Part shown: positions 26,365 to 36,244 of the stretch, in pieces
Layout: each line of letters opens with the position of its first letter
Position numbering within the stretch: position 1 is the stretch's first letter
NCBI GenBank assembly: GCA_947462875.1
Contig: CANHQJ010000020.1
Span: 1-64,000, forward strand
Direction: 5' to 3'
Length of the DNA stretch: 64,000 nucleotides
Origin: Verrucomicrobiia bacterium
GTDB lineage: Bacteria; Verrucomicrobiota; Verrucomicrobiia; Verrucomicrobiales; Akkermansiaceae
Position numbers and translations under genes: made by a program
The notes under the pieces: generated by a model
Database searches by the model: none
What the model was told of the DNA's origin: nothing
Seen by the model: only the letters and a program-made list of their open reading frames with translations

Positions 26365-28923
26365 TCAGGCACGCGGATTCTCCGGCCAATCGTGCTTGGG
26401 GTAGCGGCCGGCGAGGTCTTTTTTCATCTGCGTGTAGCCACTGTTCCAGAAGCTCGTCAGATCCTTTGTCATCTGCCACGGCCGCTGATTGGGTGCGCAG
26501 ATGTGGACCAACAAAGGCTGCTTGCCACCGCAGATGCGCGGCGTTTCCCAGGTGCCGAACAAATGCTGCACACGCACGGCGATGTAGGGATCTCCCTCGG
26601 CCGGATAGGTGATTTTCGCCCGACGGTCCGCTGTCAGCTTGAGCCACTCCGGCGCGTGTTTTTCCAACAACTGATGCTGTTGGTAGTTCAGCCAATCGCG
26701 CAACACCGGCCACACGGCAGCTTCTTTGATTTCCTTGTAGGCGACGGATCCATGACAAATCTGCGCGATCGCCGCCACGCGGTCGTCATGCGTCCACGAA
26801 GGCAATCCCAGTTCGGGCATGGTGCGTGAGAGCAGATTGAGCCGCGCCGTCCATTGCTCCACGGCGTCATCCCAGTTCTTCAAGGTCAGCTCGCCACTGA
26901 TCACCCGCTCGGCCAGCATTTCGGCCGCCAGCGATAAATTCACGCCTTGGTCGGACTCCTTGCTCTCTAACGTGAGATCGCGGAAGCGCGTCTCCTTGCG
27001 CGCGACCACGCGCTTGCGCATGTCATCCCATGCCACGCCATCGCTGGTGTGCATGTCCGCGGGGAAAAGTTCCTTCAGCCAGTCCAGCTCGATCGCCGTG
27101 GCACGGCGCAGGTGCACGGTGACCTCACGGCCCTCGACCTCCGTCATTTCCACGGCGATGAAAGCGGCGGCGTTTTTGGTGATCGATTCATCATCCAGCT
27201 TGCCGCGGCGTTGTCCGCTGACCCGACAAGCCAGGGTGCCGGCGCTGAGACGCACGGCCAATTGATCGCTGAATGCCGCCAGCATCGCATGGCCGACCGC
27301 CGTGGCATGCTCAACGAAGTCGATGCGCTCCACCGGCCATTGTTGTTTTTTCGCCAGAGCGAGCAGCCGATCAAAGCCCTGCACCAGCTCGCGCGCGGCT
27401 CTGCCGGAAATGCCCGCCGCCCCGCAGGCCTTGGGATCGAAGCGCAGGTTCTGCGCGGATTGCATCGCTTGATACTCGGCGGCGAAATCACTGCCCGCAC
27501 CGGGGAAATGGAAATCCTTGCGCGAGACATTTCCTCTGCCCGTGAAAATCAGCTCACCCTGCACCGCGGCAGCGATGAAGCAGGCCTCGGCAACGCAGCC
27601 TTGTTCCAGACCGGCGATCATCAATCGGGAAAAACGCGGCGCCACCGGAATGGCCGCCATCGCTTTGCCGTGTTCTGTCAACCGGCCTTGCGCATCGAGG
27701 GCATCCAGCTGCCCTAACAAAACAGTCGCGCGTTGCAGGGATTTTTCGATAGGCGCGTCCAGCCAGCGGAATCCGGCCAGGTCATCCACCCCCGCCGCCT
27801 TGAGCAGTAGCATGGTCTCCGCCAGATCGACGCGATGGATCTCCGGGGCATCAAAGGCCGCGCGATGCGCGTGGCCACTCTCGCTCCACAGCCGGAAGCA
27901 CTGCCCCGGTGCCGTGCGCCCGGCCCGACCCGCGCGCTGCTCGGCGGAGGCGCGTGAAATTTTATGGATGTGCAGCGTATCGATGCCGCGCCGGGCATCG
28001 AACGAGGAAATGCGCGCCAGTCCCGAGTCGATCACCGTGCGCACGCCATCGATGGTGAGCGATGTCTCGGCGACGTTGGTGGCGACGATGATCTTGGGCG
28101 TGCTGGAGGGCTCGATCGCCAGCTCCTGCGCGCGCGGCGGTAGCGCGCTGTAGAGCGGATAGACATTCCATCCGCGTGCGAACGAGGCGTTTTCCAACAA
28201 TTCGCAGGTTTTGCGGATCTCATAGGTGCCGGGGCAAAAGACTAACAGATGGCCCGGTTCCGGTGCCGCGATGGCCTCCTTCACCACCGCCGCGATGCGC
28301 TCCCACAGCGGCGTCTCGCGCGGCGGCCCACCCGTGCGCTGGACGGCGGCCGGCTTTTCCGGCCGATAGTGAATGCTCACAGGAAAGGTGCGCCCGCCGG
28401 TTTCCAGCGCTGTCATCTTCGGCCCGAGATAATCCGCCAGTCCCGCCGTTTCGAGCGTGGCACTCATCACCACCACTCGCAAATCCTTGCGCGGACCATC
28501 CTGCAAATTCAGGCATCGCGCCAGTGCGACATCGACCGCCAGTCGCCTCTCATGGAACTCATCAAAAATCACTGTGCCCACCCCGCGCAGCTCCGGATCC
28601 TCCTGAATCCAACGTTGGAACACGCCATCCGTGAGATAAATGATGTGCGTCGCCTTGCCGTAGCGGGTATCATAGCGCACGGCATAGCCCACCTCCTGGC
28701 CGACCTCCCCGCCGCACTGTTTCGCCACCCATGTCGCCAATAGTCTAGCCGCCATGCGCCGCGGCTCGATGACCAGCGTGATCTCGCCCGCACCCTTGGG
28801 CGTGAGAAAGGTCGGCACGCTCGTGGATTTGCCCGACCCCGTGGGAGCCTTCAGCAAAATACGGCAGCCCGGCACGGCAGCGCGCACCAGAGCCTCGCGA
28901 ATGTCATCGATGGGTAATGCCAC
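26365..28923 (-). CDS. hrpB: ATP-dependent helicase HrpB
   Basis: 852 residues, family length. The DEAH-box core shows Walker A APTGSGKST (about 25-33), the DEFHERR motif II, SATLE motif III, and the motif VI region QRAGRAGRTAPG; the C-terminal HrpB region follows (LDWLKELFP, then ERISQLPVPEW-like sequence). HrpB is a DExH RNA helicase of uncertain role in bacteria. It lies 9 bases after lptB at the end of the LPS operon, an association that may be only transcriptional. Confidence 0.95.
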   Translation of the reverse strand: MALPIDDIREALVRAAVPGCRILLKAPTGSGKSTSVPTFLTPKGAGEITLVIEPRRMAARLLATWVAKQCGGEVGQEVGYAVRYDTRYGKATHIIYLTDGVFQRWIQEDPELRGVGTVIFDEFHERRLAVDVALARCLNLQDGPRKDLRVVVMSATLETAGLADYLGPKMTALETGGRTFPVSIHYRPEKPAAVQRTGGPPRETPLWERIAAVVKEAIAAPEPGHLLVFCPGTYEIRKTCELLENASFARGWNVYPLYSALPPRAQELAIEPSSTPKIIVATNVAETSLTIDGVRTVIDSGLARISSFDARRGIDTLHIHKISRASAEQRAGRAGRTAPGQCFRLWSESGHAHRAAFDAPEIHRVDLAETMLLLKAAGVDDLAGFRWLDAPIEKSLQRATVLLGQLDALDAQGRLTEHGKAMAAIPVAPRFSRLMIAGLEQGCVAEACFIAAAVQGELIFTGRGNVSRKDFHFPGAGSDFAAEYQAMQSAQNLRFDPKACGAAGISGRAARELVQGFDRLLALAKKQQWPVERIDFVEHATAVGHAMLAAFSDQLAVRLSAGTLACRVSGQRRGKLDDESITKNAAAFIAVEMTEVEGREVTVHLRRATAIELDWLKELFPADMHTSDGVAWDDMRKRVVARKETRFRDLTLESKESDQGVNLSLAAEMLAERVISGELTLKNWDDAVEQWTARLNLLSRTMPELGLPSWTHDDRVAAIAQICHGSVAYKEIKEAAVWPVLRDWLNYQQHQLLEKHAPEWLKLTADRRAKITYPAEGDPYIAVRVQHLFGTWETPRICGGKQPLLVHICAPNQRPWQMTKDLTSFWNSGYTQMKKDLAGRYPKHDWPENPRA

Positions 28924-28932
28924 GGTGATCTG

Positions 28933-29661
28933 TTAGAAACGGAAATTTTCGCCGAGGTAGTTCTTGCGGGCGATCGGGTCATTGACGATTTCCTGCGAGG
29001 TGCCTTGCAGGATGACGTGGCCATCGTGGATGAGGAAGGCGCGATCGACGATCGTGAGCGTCTCGCGCACGGAGTGGTCGGTGATCAAGATCGCCAGTCC
29101 GTCCTGATCGCGCAGTTCCTTGACGATGCGCTGGATGTCCTCCACGGCGAGCGGGTCGACGCCGGCGAAGGGTTCGTCGAGCATCAGCACCTTCGGGTTC
29201 GAGCACAGCGAACGGGCGATGGCGAGGCGGCGCTTTTCGCCGCCGGAGAGCGTGATCGCCAGCGAGTGACGGAGTTTTTCGATGCCGAAGCGTTGCAGCA
29301 ACTTGTCCGCCTCCGCGCGGCGCTTTTTGCCAGTGAGATCGCCGCGCGTTTCGAGGATGGCGAGCAGATTGTCCACCGCGCTGAGATTGCGGAAAATGGA
29401 ATCCTCCTGCGGCAGGTAGCCCAGCCCGAGGAGCGCGCGGCGGTGCATGGGCAGCCGCGTCACGTCCTTGCCGTCGAGAATGACGGTGCCCTGATCCGGA
29501 TGGACCAGCCCGGCGATCATGTAAAACGACGTCGTTTTCCCCGCACCGTTCGGCCCTAACAACCCGACGATCTCCCCCGAGTTCACGGTCAGTGAAACGT
29601 CGTTAACGACCTTGCGTTTGTTATACGACTTGCTGAGATGGGTGGCGGTGAGCAGAGACAT
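28933..29661 (-). CDS. lptB: LPS export ABC transporter ATP-binding protein
   Basis: 242 residues with Walker A GPNGAGKTT (about 36-44), signature LSGGEKRR, Walker B LMLDEPFAGVDP and the H-loop ITDHSVRE. It energises transfer of lipopolysaccharide from the inner membrane by LptFG into the LptA bridge. It follows the LptC/LptA-like gene by 5 bases, and kdsA is just upstream, which supports the assignment. Confidence 0.97.
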   Translation of the reverse strand: MSLLTATHLSKSYNKRKVVNDVSLTVNSGEIVGLLGPNGAGKTTSFYMIAGLVHPDQGTVILDGKDVTRLPMHRRALLGLGYLPQEDSIFRNLSAVDNLLAILETRGDLTGKKRRAEADKLLQRFGIEKLRHSLAITLSGGEKRRLAIARSLCSNPKVLMLDEPFAGVDPLAVEDIQRIVKELRDQDGLAILITDHSVRETLTIVDRAFLIHDGHVILQGTSQEIVNDPIARKNYLGENFRF

Positions 29662-29666
29662 GGAAA

Positions 29667-30941
29667 TCAGGGATTTTTGTTAGCCGGCATAGCCAGGCGC
29701 GCGTTCCAGCCATCGGACATGGTGAAGTCCTTCGTCTTCAGATTGAAGCGCAGCCAGGCATCCGGCGCGGCGGACTCGAAGCGGCTCTGCACGCCCTGTT
29801 GGAAGATCAGCTTGCGGCCTTTGAGAAGAATCTCCTCGCTGCTCACTTCATAGAGGACGGAATCGCCCGAGGCGAAATTCTTGACGCCATCCTTATCCGT
29901 CGCCTCAAACGCCACGCCGCCGGCGCCCAGCATTTGTTTCACCTTGCCCAATGAATTGGCGGGAGACGCTTCCTTGTCTTTGCCCGGTGCGTCGTTTTTT
30001 TCCGGTGTGGCGTTTTTCTTTTCCGCTTCCGGTTCGAACAGCACTTTCACCTCGCCCTGCACGGTCATGGCGTAGCTGGGATTGCGCACGGTCACGTTTC
30101 TGAGCATGGACAACGAGGCCGTCTTGCTATCGTAGAAAACGCCTCCCTGGCAGGCGAAGCCGATGGCATCCGCGGCGGGCTGGAACTGGGGAATGGCGGC
30201 GGCCGGATCCACCGGCTTCAGTACGGCGGGAGCCTGTTCCGGCAAGACCACGGGTGCGATCCGCACGCCATTTTTTTTCGCAAATTCCTGCAACTGCGCA
30301 TCGACCTCCTGCGAGCGCGGCGTTACGGAGAAGAAGCCATCGGCCGCGGCGGCGGGAGCCGCGGCGGGGTCCTGCGCGGCGGCCTGGGCCGTCAAGATAC
30401 TGGCGAGCAAAAGCGATTGTCGGGTGCGGTTCATGGCGGTGGTCTCATCGGTATTCGGGTTCAGAAACCCGTGAACAGGAGGCAGCAAAAAGGCCCTGTA
30501 CTCCGTCTGTTCCTGATCGATTCTAGTAATCAGGCCTTGGCTGTGAAGAAGAAAATTGGCGGATACCGCATCCACGGCCGAGTCACTGCGCAACAAGCCG
30601 CTGTTCACATCGTAGCTGCAGCTCTCGATCGAAAACCATGAAGCGTTGAGCGCGCGGTTGCTCTTGGAGGAAATGAGATGCAGGCTGAGTTTTTCCGCCG
30701 TCATTTTTTTCAACGACTCCACCACCATGCGATCCGCGCGCAGGATGAGCGATGCCTTTTTGTTTTCATCGTAGCGGGGAATCAGCAGGTCCTTGATCAC
30801 GGAGCCCGGTTCCATGCGCTCGAGCACCGCATTGATATCACCTGCTTTCACCACTGAGCCGCACAACAGCGCCGCCGACCACACGAGGCATCTCGCAGGC
30901 AGGCGTTTGCGCAGGATGGGGGCTGACGGCTTTTCAGGCAT
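29667..30941 (-). CDS. LptC/LptA-like periplasmic protein with two signal-like segments
   Basis: 424 residues in one open frame, overlapping the 3' end of kdsA by 8 bases. Residues 1-33 look like a signal peptide (ending GSVVKA). Residues 34-165 are beta-rich. At residue 170 a second Met begins [23 protein letters not shown], a second convincing signal peptide, followed by another beta-rich OstA/LptA-like part ([22 protein letters not shown]; later [20 protein letters not shown]). This looks like an LptC-like and an LptA-like protein joined in frame, or two proteins made from one frame by an internal start at 30434. Position between kdsA and lptB supports an LPS transport role. Sequence similarity alone is weak. 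Confidence 0.75.
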   Translation of the reverse strand: MPEKPSAPILRKRLPARCLVWSAALLCGSVVKAGDINAVLERMEPGSVIKDLLIPRYDENKKASLILRADRMVVESLKKMTAEKLSLHLISSKSNRALNASWFSIESCSYDVNSGLLRSDSAVDAVSANFLLHSQGLITRIDQEQTEYRAFLLPPVHGFLNPNTDETTAMNRTRQSLLLASILTAQAAAQDPAAAPAAAADGFFSVTPRSQEVDAQLQEFAKKNGVRIAPVVLPEQAPAVLKPVDPAAAIPQFQPAADAIGFACQGGVFYDSKTASLSMLRNVTVRNPSYAMTVQGEVKVLFEPEAEKKNATPEKNDAPGKDKEASPANSLGKVKQMLGAGGVAFEATDKDGVKNFASGDSVLYEVSSEEILLKGRKLIFQQGVQSRFESAAPDAWLRFNLKTKDFTMSDGWNARLAMPANKNP

Positions 30942-31767
30942 GGGCGGCTAAATGCAAGGCCTGAAGCCTGATGAGCAGAGGCTCCATATCGGGGAGGGGA
31001 ATCTGGTTCGGACCATCGGAGAGGGCCGCGGCGGGATTGGAATGCGTCTCCATGAACAGGCCATCGATGCCCGTGGCGATCGCCGCGCGTGCGAGCACGG
31101 GGGCCAGCTCGCCATCGCCTCCGGTGGTTCCTCCCATGCCGCCGGGGCGCTGGACGGAGTGCGTGGCATCGAAAATCACCGGAATGCCTTCCTTGCGCAT
31201 CCAGTAGAGCGAGCGCATGTCGGCGACGAGATTGTTGTAGCCGAAGGTGGTGCCGCGCTCGGTGAGGAAAAATTTCTCACAGCCGAAACTGCGCATTTTG
31301 TCCGCGATATTGACCGTGTCCCATGGCGCGAGGAATTGGCCTTTTTTCACATTCACCACGCGACCGGTCTTGGCCGCCGCTTCCAACAGATCCGTCTGGC
31401 GGCAGAGAAAGGCGGGGATTTGCAGGATATCGATGTGCTCGGCCGCGATCTCCGCTTGCTCGGCCGTGTGGATATCGGTGGTGACGGGCACGCCCAGTTC
31501 CTTGGCGATCTCGCCCAGGATGCGGCAACCCTCCGCCGGTCCCGGACCGCGGAAGGAAGTGACGGAGGTACGGTTCGCTTTATCGAACGATGCCTTGAAT
31601 ACAAACGGAGCGCCGGTGCGGTCGGTGATGGCCTTGAGGGCGCGGGCCATGTCCCAGGCAAAGGCCTCGGTTTCCAGAGCGCAGGGCCCCAGGATGAAAA
31701 AGGGCGTGCCGGTGCCGGCTTCGATCGAGCCGAACGTGAAGGGGTGGGGAACGGGTGCGAGTGGCAT
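30934..31767 (-). CDS. kdsA: 3-deoxy-D-manno-octulosonate 8-phosphate synthase
   Basis: 277 residues from the ATG at 31767. A longer frame to 31878 overlaps the upstream gene and is rejected. Conserved motifs: GPCALE near residue 29, [18 protein letters not shown] and the HSVQRPGG segment. It condenses PEP with arabinose 5-phosphate to make KDO 8-phosphate for lipid A core. The Cys of the GPC motif is the metal ligand of the metal-dependent class, where the E. coli enzyme has Asn. Start and preceding stop overlap by one base (TAATG). Confidence 0.95.
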   Translation of the reverse strand: MPLAPVPHPFTFGSIEAGTGTPFFILGPCALETEAFAWDMARALKAITDRTGAPFVFKASFDKANRTSVTSFRGPGPAEGCRILGEIAKELGVPVTTDIHTAEQAEIAAEHIDILQIPAFLCRQTDLLEAAAKTGRVVNVKKGQFLAPWDTVNIADKMRSFGCEKFFLTERGTTFGYNNLVADMRSLYWMRKEGIPVIFDATHSVQRPGGMGGTTGGDGELAPVLARAAIATGIDGLFMETHSNPAAALSDGPNQIPLPDMEPLLIRLQALHLAAHA

Positions 31768-32024
31768 TACTGGTGTTTCTGGTAGAGGTTGCGGATATTG
31801 GCAAGAGCGGCCTGGAGCAGCTTGGCTTCGTTGGTGGTGAGATTGTTCTGCGTTTTGCTTTCCAGCATTTCCAGGCAATCGAGCACAGACTTGGCGGCGC
31901 GCAGGTTGAGGGATTTTTCCCCGGTCACAGGGTGGGGAATCTGGCCGAGAAAGAGCCCCGCGTTCTGCGCTTGCAGAAACAGAAATTCGTCGAAACGAGG
32001 ATCGGGTTGGGGATCATGCGGCAT
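31767..32024 (-). CDS. DUF1844 family protein
   Basis: 85 residues from the ATG at 32024 ([16 protein letters not shown]). The family pattern is clear: [19 protein letters not shown] followed by a helical part with [23 protein letters not shown] and a Leu-rich end. DUF1844 proteins are small helical proteins of unknown function common in PVC bacteria and deltaproteobacteria. It is the first gene of the kdsA-lpt operon, overlapping kdsA by one base. Its promoter lies so close that the mRNA is probably leaderless. Confidence 0.85.
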   Translation of the reverse strand: MPHDPQPDPRFDEFLFLQAQNAGLFLGQIPHPVTGEKSLNLRAAKSVLDCLEMLESKTQNNLTTNEAKLLQAALANIRNLYQKHQ

Positions 32025-32031
32025 GGCGCGG

Positions 32032-32059
32032 ATGATAGCGGCAGAATGGCTATCGGCAA
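32032..32059 (-). promoter_or_regulatory. Candidate promoter of the DUF1844-kdsA-lpt-hrpB operon
   Basis: On the minus strand TTGCCG (32059-32054), 16-base spacer, TATCAT (32037-32032). Only 7 bases separate the -10 box from the ATG at 32024, so transcription should begin at or next to the start codon. Confidence 0.5.
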
Positions 32060-32114
32060 AGCAAGAATGTGGAAAATTGATGCCTGCTCCCCGAACGTCT
32101 CGCAATGGTGCGGC

Positions 32115-32147
32115 AAAAAGCCTGATCGAGCGCCATCGATCAGGCTT
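32115..32147 (-). terminator. Intrinsic terminator after the glycine-zipper gene
   Basis: Perfect 11-base stem (32118-32128 with 32137-32147, arms AAGCCTGATCG / CGATCAGGCTT) followed on the minus strand by a run of five Ts. It lies 19 bases after the stop of the lipoprotein gene. Confidence 0.85.
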
Positions 32148-32166
32148 GTGACTGGTGGATCCGGCA

Positions 32167-32475
32167 TCAGTATCCGCCGTAGCCGTAGCTGCTGCCGTAG
32201 AAATTCCGCTGGCGCGGAGGCGGTGGGCCGTAGGTGGCGGCGGCGCGATCTTTGTTCGCGCCGATGCTATTGCCCATTAGGCCGCCGACACCCGCACCAA
32301 TGGCGGCACCTGCAGCGGCCTCGCCGGATTGGTGGCCGATGATGCCGCCGATCGCGCTACCCAGCAGCGCGCCCGTGGTGGTGTCGCGATAGGTGTTCGA
32401 CGCATACGGGTCGTTGTAGGCGCACTGGGAGAGGACGAGGGTAAGACCAGCCAGAAGAATGAGTTTGATTTTCAT
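32167..32475 (-). CDS. Glycine-zipper lipoprotein
   Basis: 102 residues from the ATG at 32475 (a TTG two codons earlier is also possible). The N terminus is a lipoprotein signal with lipobox LSQC (Cys near 18). The centre has glycine-zipper repeats (GALLGSAIGGIIGHQSG, AAIGAGVGGLMGNSIG), which form paired membrane helices, and the tail is rich in Gly, Tyr and Pro. Proteins of this kind (OmpA-linked YmgG/SlyB-like) are outer-membrane lipoproteins of poorly known function. It has its own terminator; it may be cotranscribed with pyrD 39 bases upstream. Confidence 0.85.
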   Translation of the reverse strand: MKIKLILLAGLTLVLSQCAYNDPYASNTYRDTTTGALLGSAIGGIIGHQSGEAAAGAAIGAGVGGLMGNSIGANKDRAAATYGPPPPRQRNFYGSSYGYGGY

Positions 32476-32514
32476 AACCAAGGGGATGTTCGCATCCGTA
32501 GCTTTAACGAAAGA

Positions 32515-33531
32515 TCAGCCGATTATATTCACCAAATCTCTCACCAGAGGCGGGCCTTGATAAATGAAAGAGGTGTAGATCTGCAGCAGCGTCGCGCCGG
32601 CATCGAGTTTTTCCCGCGCATCCGCCACCGAGGAAATCCCACCGACGCCGATGATGGGAATGCGCCCTTGCAGACGGGTGGCGAAACGACGGATCACGTG
32701 CGTGCTGAGCGTTTTCACGGGAGGTCCGGACAAACCACCCGCTTGCGCATGAAGCGGATGATGCTCCACACCTACGCGCGACAGCGTCGTGTTCGTCGCA
32801 ATGAGGCCATCGAGCCCGCCCGCGAGAAACACCTCCGCCAGCGCATCGATGTGGTCATCGGCCAGGTCCGGCGCGACCTTGAAAGCGATGGGCACATACT
32901 TGCCGTGCTGTTGTTGCAGGAGCTTTTGATCGGCCTTGAGCGTGGCTAACAATTTCGCGGTGCTCTCCGCATTTTGCAAATCGCGCAGGCCTGGCGTGTT
33001 CGGCGAGGAAAGATTGACCGTCACGTAATCGGCCACCGGATAGGCGGCGCGCAGGCATTGCAGGTAATCGTCATCCGCTTTTTCATTCGGCGTGTCCTTG
33101 TTTTTGCCGATGTTGAATCCGATGATGCCGGCGTAATCGCGGGTGCCGCGCACATTGAGCACGCCTTGCTCCATGCCCGGATTGTTGAAGCCCATGCGGT
33201 TGATGATGGACTCCTCCTCGATGAGACGGAACAAACGCGGCTTGGGATTTCCCGCCTGCGGACGCGGCGTGATGGTGCCGATTTCGATGAAGCCGAAGCC
33301 GAGGCGCCCGAGCGCGTCGATGGTATTGCCCTCCTTGTCGAGTCCCGCGGCGAGACCGATGCGATTGGGGAATTTCAGTCCCATCACCTCAACGGGCGAG
33401 ATGCATTCGGCGGCAGGAAACAGCAAGCGCAGCAGCCCGGATTTTTCCATCAGGCGCAGCGAGGCGAGCGAAAAATGATGCGCGGTTTCCGCATTGAGGC
33501 GAAAGAGCAGGTCTCGAAACAAAGGATACAC
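32515..33531 (-). CDS. pyrD: Dihydroorotate dehydrogenase (quinone), class 2
   Basis: 338 residues. The N-terminal membrane-associating helix (MYPLFRDLLFRLNAETAHHFSL) marks the class 2, quinone-linked type. FMN-binding and active-site parts: GLAAGLDKEGNTIDALGRLGFGFIEIGT, NRMGFNNPG, and VNLSSPNTPGLRDLQ, where the Ser serves as catalytic base in class 2 enzymes. It performs the fourth step of pyrimidine synthesis. It stands alone among pyr genes here. Confidence 0.96.
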   Translation of the reverse strand: MYPLFRDLLFRLNAETAHHFSLASLRLMEKSGLLRLLFPAAECISPVEVMGLKFPNRIGLAAGLDKEGNTIDALGRLGFGFIEIGTITPRPQAGNPKPRLFRLIEEESIINRMGFNNPGMEQGVLNVRGTRDYAGIIGFNIGKNKDTPNEKADDDYLQCLRAAYPVADYVTVNLSSPNTPGLRDLQNAESTAKLLATLKADQKLLQQQHGKYVPIAFKVAPDLADDHIDALAEVFLAGGLDGLIATNTTLSRVGVEHHPLHAQAGGLSGPPVKTLSTHVIRRFATRLQGRIPIIGVGGISSVADAREKLDAGATLLQIYTSFIYQGPPLVRDLVNIIG

Positions 33532-33566
33532 GCGCGCAGACTAGCGCAAGATTCCGGTTGGTCGAT

Positions 33567-33623
33567 AGCGGAATGTGGAATTTTGTGCACCATTCCGCTG
33601 ATCTGACAGATCGGTCGGATCTG
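33567..33623. terminator. Hairpins between the methyltransferase and pyrD genes
   Basis: Two inverted repeats lie in the 98-base gap: 33567-33575 with 33591-33599 (AGCGGAATG / CATTCCGCT) and 33607-33612 with 33618-33623 (CAGATC / GATCTG). The second lies 7 bases after the methyltransferase stop. No T-run is present, so terminator function is uncertain. Confidence 0.4.
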
Positions 33624-33629
33624 CCGGAA

Positions 33630-34481
33630 TCACAAAGGCCTCGAGCAAACAAACGCGCCCCATTCGAGCACGCTGCCTGGCTCCCACGCGATGCGCTGGT
33701 CGAGGGATGTGGCAAAGCGCTCCAGCATGGCGGGCGGGACACCAGAAGCCATCAACCGCTCGCCATCCATGGCGATCTTCGCCCGCATGCGGCGGAAATT
33801 TTCGCACAAGTGCGGCGTCCAGTCGTGGTGCTCGATGCGCTCGAACCCCGCTTTTTCCAGCGCCCTTTTGTGCTCGGCGGCGGTGCTCCAGTGCGTGACG
33901 GCATTCACGTTGCGAAAGACTTCCGCCGCAGCGGCAGGAGCGGCGGCGGCGAGCAGGATATCGGAAAACACCATCACGCCGCCCGGGCGCAGCGCGCGAT
34001 AGGCGCCACGCAGAGTCGCGGCAAGATCCTGCGCATGGCACAGCGCTTCCTGGCTCCATACCAAATCAAAGAGCTCCTCCCATTCATCAGGCAGTTGCTC
34101 GAAGGAACCGGTCCAGGTGTGAATCAACCCTCCGATGCCGAGAGCGCCGGCGATGGCGTGATTTTCGCTATTGTGGTGCTCGCATAGTTCCGCACAAGTG
34201 ATGTGCGCGCCGGTGCGCTGTGCCAACCAATGCGCCGAACCACCGGGCCCCGCACCGAGATCGAGGATGGTCTGCGGCAATCCGCTGCCACTGTGGCGCA
34301 GGGCGATTTCCAGCAAGCGCAGCGTGGATTTTTCCGTCGCCTGCCGCATGGACGTGGCATCATTTTCATACATGCCGTAGTGAATCACCGGCATGCCATC
34401 GCCCATCACGCTGCGATAAAACACCGCTCCGGATTCGGGCGAATACTGGGAGGCGATCTGGCGATGATGTTCCGTGTTCAT
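33630..34481 (-). CDS. SAM-dependent class I methyltransferase
   Basis: 283 residues. The SAM-binding motif I is ILDLGAGPGGSAHWLA (about 72-87), the acidic end of strand 2 is AELCEHH, and motif near 150 reads DLVWSQEALCHAQD, followed by LRPGGVMVFSD. The N-terminal lead-in (FYRSVMGDGMPVIHYGMYEND) resembles small-molecule C- or O-methyltransferases of the tocopherol/glycine-sarcosine type, so the substrate is probably a small molecule or lipid. It overlaps the upstream membrane protein gene by four bases (ATGA), indicating translational coupling. Confidence 0.88.
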   Translation of the reverse strand: MNTEHHRQIASQYSPESGAVFYRSVMGDGMPVIHYGMYENDATSMRQATEKSTLRLLEIALRHSGSGLPQTILDLGAGPGGSAHWLAQRTGAHITCAELCEHHNSENHAIAGALGIGGLIHTWTGSFEQLPDEWEELFDLVWSQEALCHAQDLAATLRGAYRALRPGGVMVFSDILLAAAAPAAAAEVFRNVNAVTHWSTAAEHKRALEKAGFERIEHHDWTPHLCENFRRMRAKIAMDGERLMASGVPPAMLERFATSLDQRIAWEPGSVLEWGAFVCSRPL

Positions 34482-36184
34482 GCGTGTGGTGAGAGAATGC
34501 AGCCGAGAGGTTCCTCGGAAATCAGGTGCAGTCCCGTGTGATGATAGAACGTCTTGATGCGCCAGATCGTGACAGACGCGATCGTTTCGTCAAAATCAAA
34601 GCACGGCCATTCTTCCGCACGCAAGGGACACAAATCCGGTGCCAGATCTTCCCCCGGGATATGCGGCCAGCGCATCAACCAGCGAAACCACCACCGATCC
34701 TTGTGATGATTCACGTTCGCCATCCACCCGGCGAGGGGCGATGCCACATGCGTTTCGCCCACCGTCATGCTCCATGCCGGCGGCGAGGGGCTCGGGTGCA
34801 ATGGCTCCGCATCGTCCGGCCCGTCCATCAGCCGATAGAGAAAATCCCGGTCTTCGCGATGGATCGTCAGCCCCCACACCCCCGTCCGCGCGATGCCTCG
34901 GTCTCTCGGCGCGGCGGGATCCAGCCCGGTGTGTTGCCCGAGAATCATCAGATGCGTGTGGATGTCGGTGAGGAAGGTGTCGTAGGGCGAGAAGCGCGGA
35001 ACCGGCAAGGTGTATCGTTTTCCCGCAGTGGTTTCCACCGTGTAGGAAAACATCCGCATCAGCGGCGTATCCCACCACGCCATCAGGTGATCCGCCGCAT
35101 CGGCAAAACGAGCCCGGTGCCCGCCCGTCCCCTGCTGCTGGAACGATGCGAGCATGCCCAGACGCAGCCAGCCGACCCATGCCGCCGCCAGCGGCATCAC
35201 CAGCACACTCGCCAGCAGCGCCTTGGCGCCGAAAATATCGCGCCCATCACACCACAAGATCAGTCCGATCAGGAAAAGATGATTCACCACATACTCGTAG
35301 GCCAACAGCCCCGTGCTCAGAAACACGATGCCATGAAACACCGCGGTCGCCGCCAGAATCACGACCGCGAGCCGCGCATCCGCGAGCAGAAACACCCACG
35401 AAACTTCCAGCAACCACACGCCCGCACAGAGCCACCGCCGCTTGCGCGCGATCCATTGGCACAGGGTGAAACAGCGCTGTTTGTCCAGGCCCAGCGTCCA
35501 TCCGCGCAGCCAGGCGTTCGCGAACAGGCACTCGATCCGGTTCTCGCGCATCCAGGAAAACCAGCGCGGCCCCAATACACATTTCGCCACGGCATGATGA
35601 AAATACGTCGATGCCTGATAGAGCAGGCACGCGGCGATCATCACGTCTTCACGGATCGGAAACGCTCCGCCGCACCAGCCCGGCAATCCTTGCAGCGCCA
35701 TCGCGGCCATGATCACACACAGCGACGCACGGACAAACTCATAGCCTAACAAATTCGAATACCCAGGCCCGAGGCGCCAGGACGCCACACGATACTGCAA
35801 GGCACAACAAGCGATCACACAGGGATAAAGCCACACCGGCTGATACCAGACCGCAGCCGCCAGTAGCAGAATCACCAAGCGGTCTCCCATGAAATGCTTT
35901 CCCCGCCCCGTGGCACCCATACGCCCCACCGCACCCAGTGCGAGCAGCGCGACCAGTGTCATCACCATCGCGCGCAAGTGCGGCATCTCCTGCCAGGACC
36001 ATCGATACAACGACGCCATCACCAGCCCATGCAGCAGCCACGGCACCGGTTGCCGCAGCAAGGATCCGATGGCGGAAGAGGTCGTCTGATCCATCCTCTC
36101 GCCGTGACTCCAGCACACGCGATAGACCGCCAGCGACAGCGCCCGCCCTAACAGAAATCCCCCTATGATCCACAGAACCTCCAT
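34478..36184 (-). CDS. Polytopic membrane protein with soluble C-terminal domain (HTTM-like)
   Basis: 568 residues. Residues 1-360 contain about ten hydrophobic segments with many Trp and Arg residues in loops; residues 380-568 are soluble and rich in Trp, His and Pro (VNHHKDRWWFRWLMRWPHIPGED). The arrangement recalls HTTM/vitamin K-dependent gamma-carboxylase-like proteins, but I do not see a diagnostic motif and give this only as a possibility. It is coupled to the methyltransferase and lies downstream of the BAHD-like gene, so the three probably act on one substrate at the membrane. Confidence 0.8.
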   Translation of the reverse strand: MEVLWIIGGFLLGRALSLAVYRVCWSHGERMDQTTSSAIGSLLRQPVPWLLHGLVMASLYRWSWQEMPHLRAMVMTLVALLALGAVGRMGATGRGKHFMGDRLVILLLAAAVWYQPVWLYPCVIACCALQYRVASWRLGPGYSNLLGYEFVRASLCVIMAAMALQGLPGWCGGAFPIREDVMIAACLLYQASTYFHHAVAKCVLGPRWFSWMRENRIECLFANAWLRGWTLGLDKQRCFTLCQWIARKRRWLCAGVWLLEVSWVFLLADARLAVVILAATAVFHGIVFLSTGLLAYEYVVNHLFLIGLILWCDGRDIFGAKALLASVLVMPLAAAWVGWLRLGMLASFQQQGTGGHRARFADAADHLMAWWDTPLMRMFSYTVETTAGKRYTLPVPRFSPYDTFLTDIHTHLMILGQHTGLDPAAPRDRGIARTGVWGLTIHREDRDFLYRLMDGPDDAEPLHPSPSPPAWSMTVGETHVASPLAGWMANVNHHKDRWWFRWLMRWPHIPGEDLAPDLCPLRAEEWPCFDFDETIASVTIWRIKTFYHHTGLHLISEEPLGCILSPHA

Positions 36185-36244
36185 GCCCGTTTCCCGCAGT
36201 CAACCGCATTTCCTCTTATGCGTCGAGACCAGACAGCGGGACTT

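Noticed and set aside
30934-31878. Longer kdsA with start at 31878
   Set aside because: The extra 37 residues overlap the DUF1844 gene in another frame; the TAATG junction at 31767 gives a normal KdsA start.
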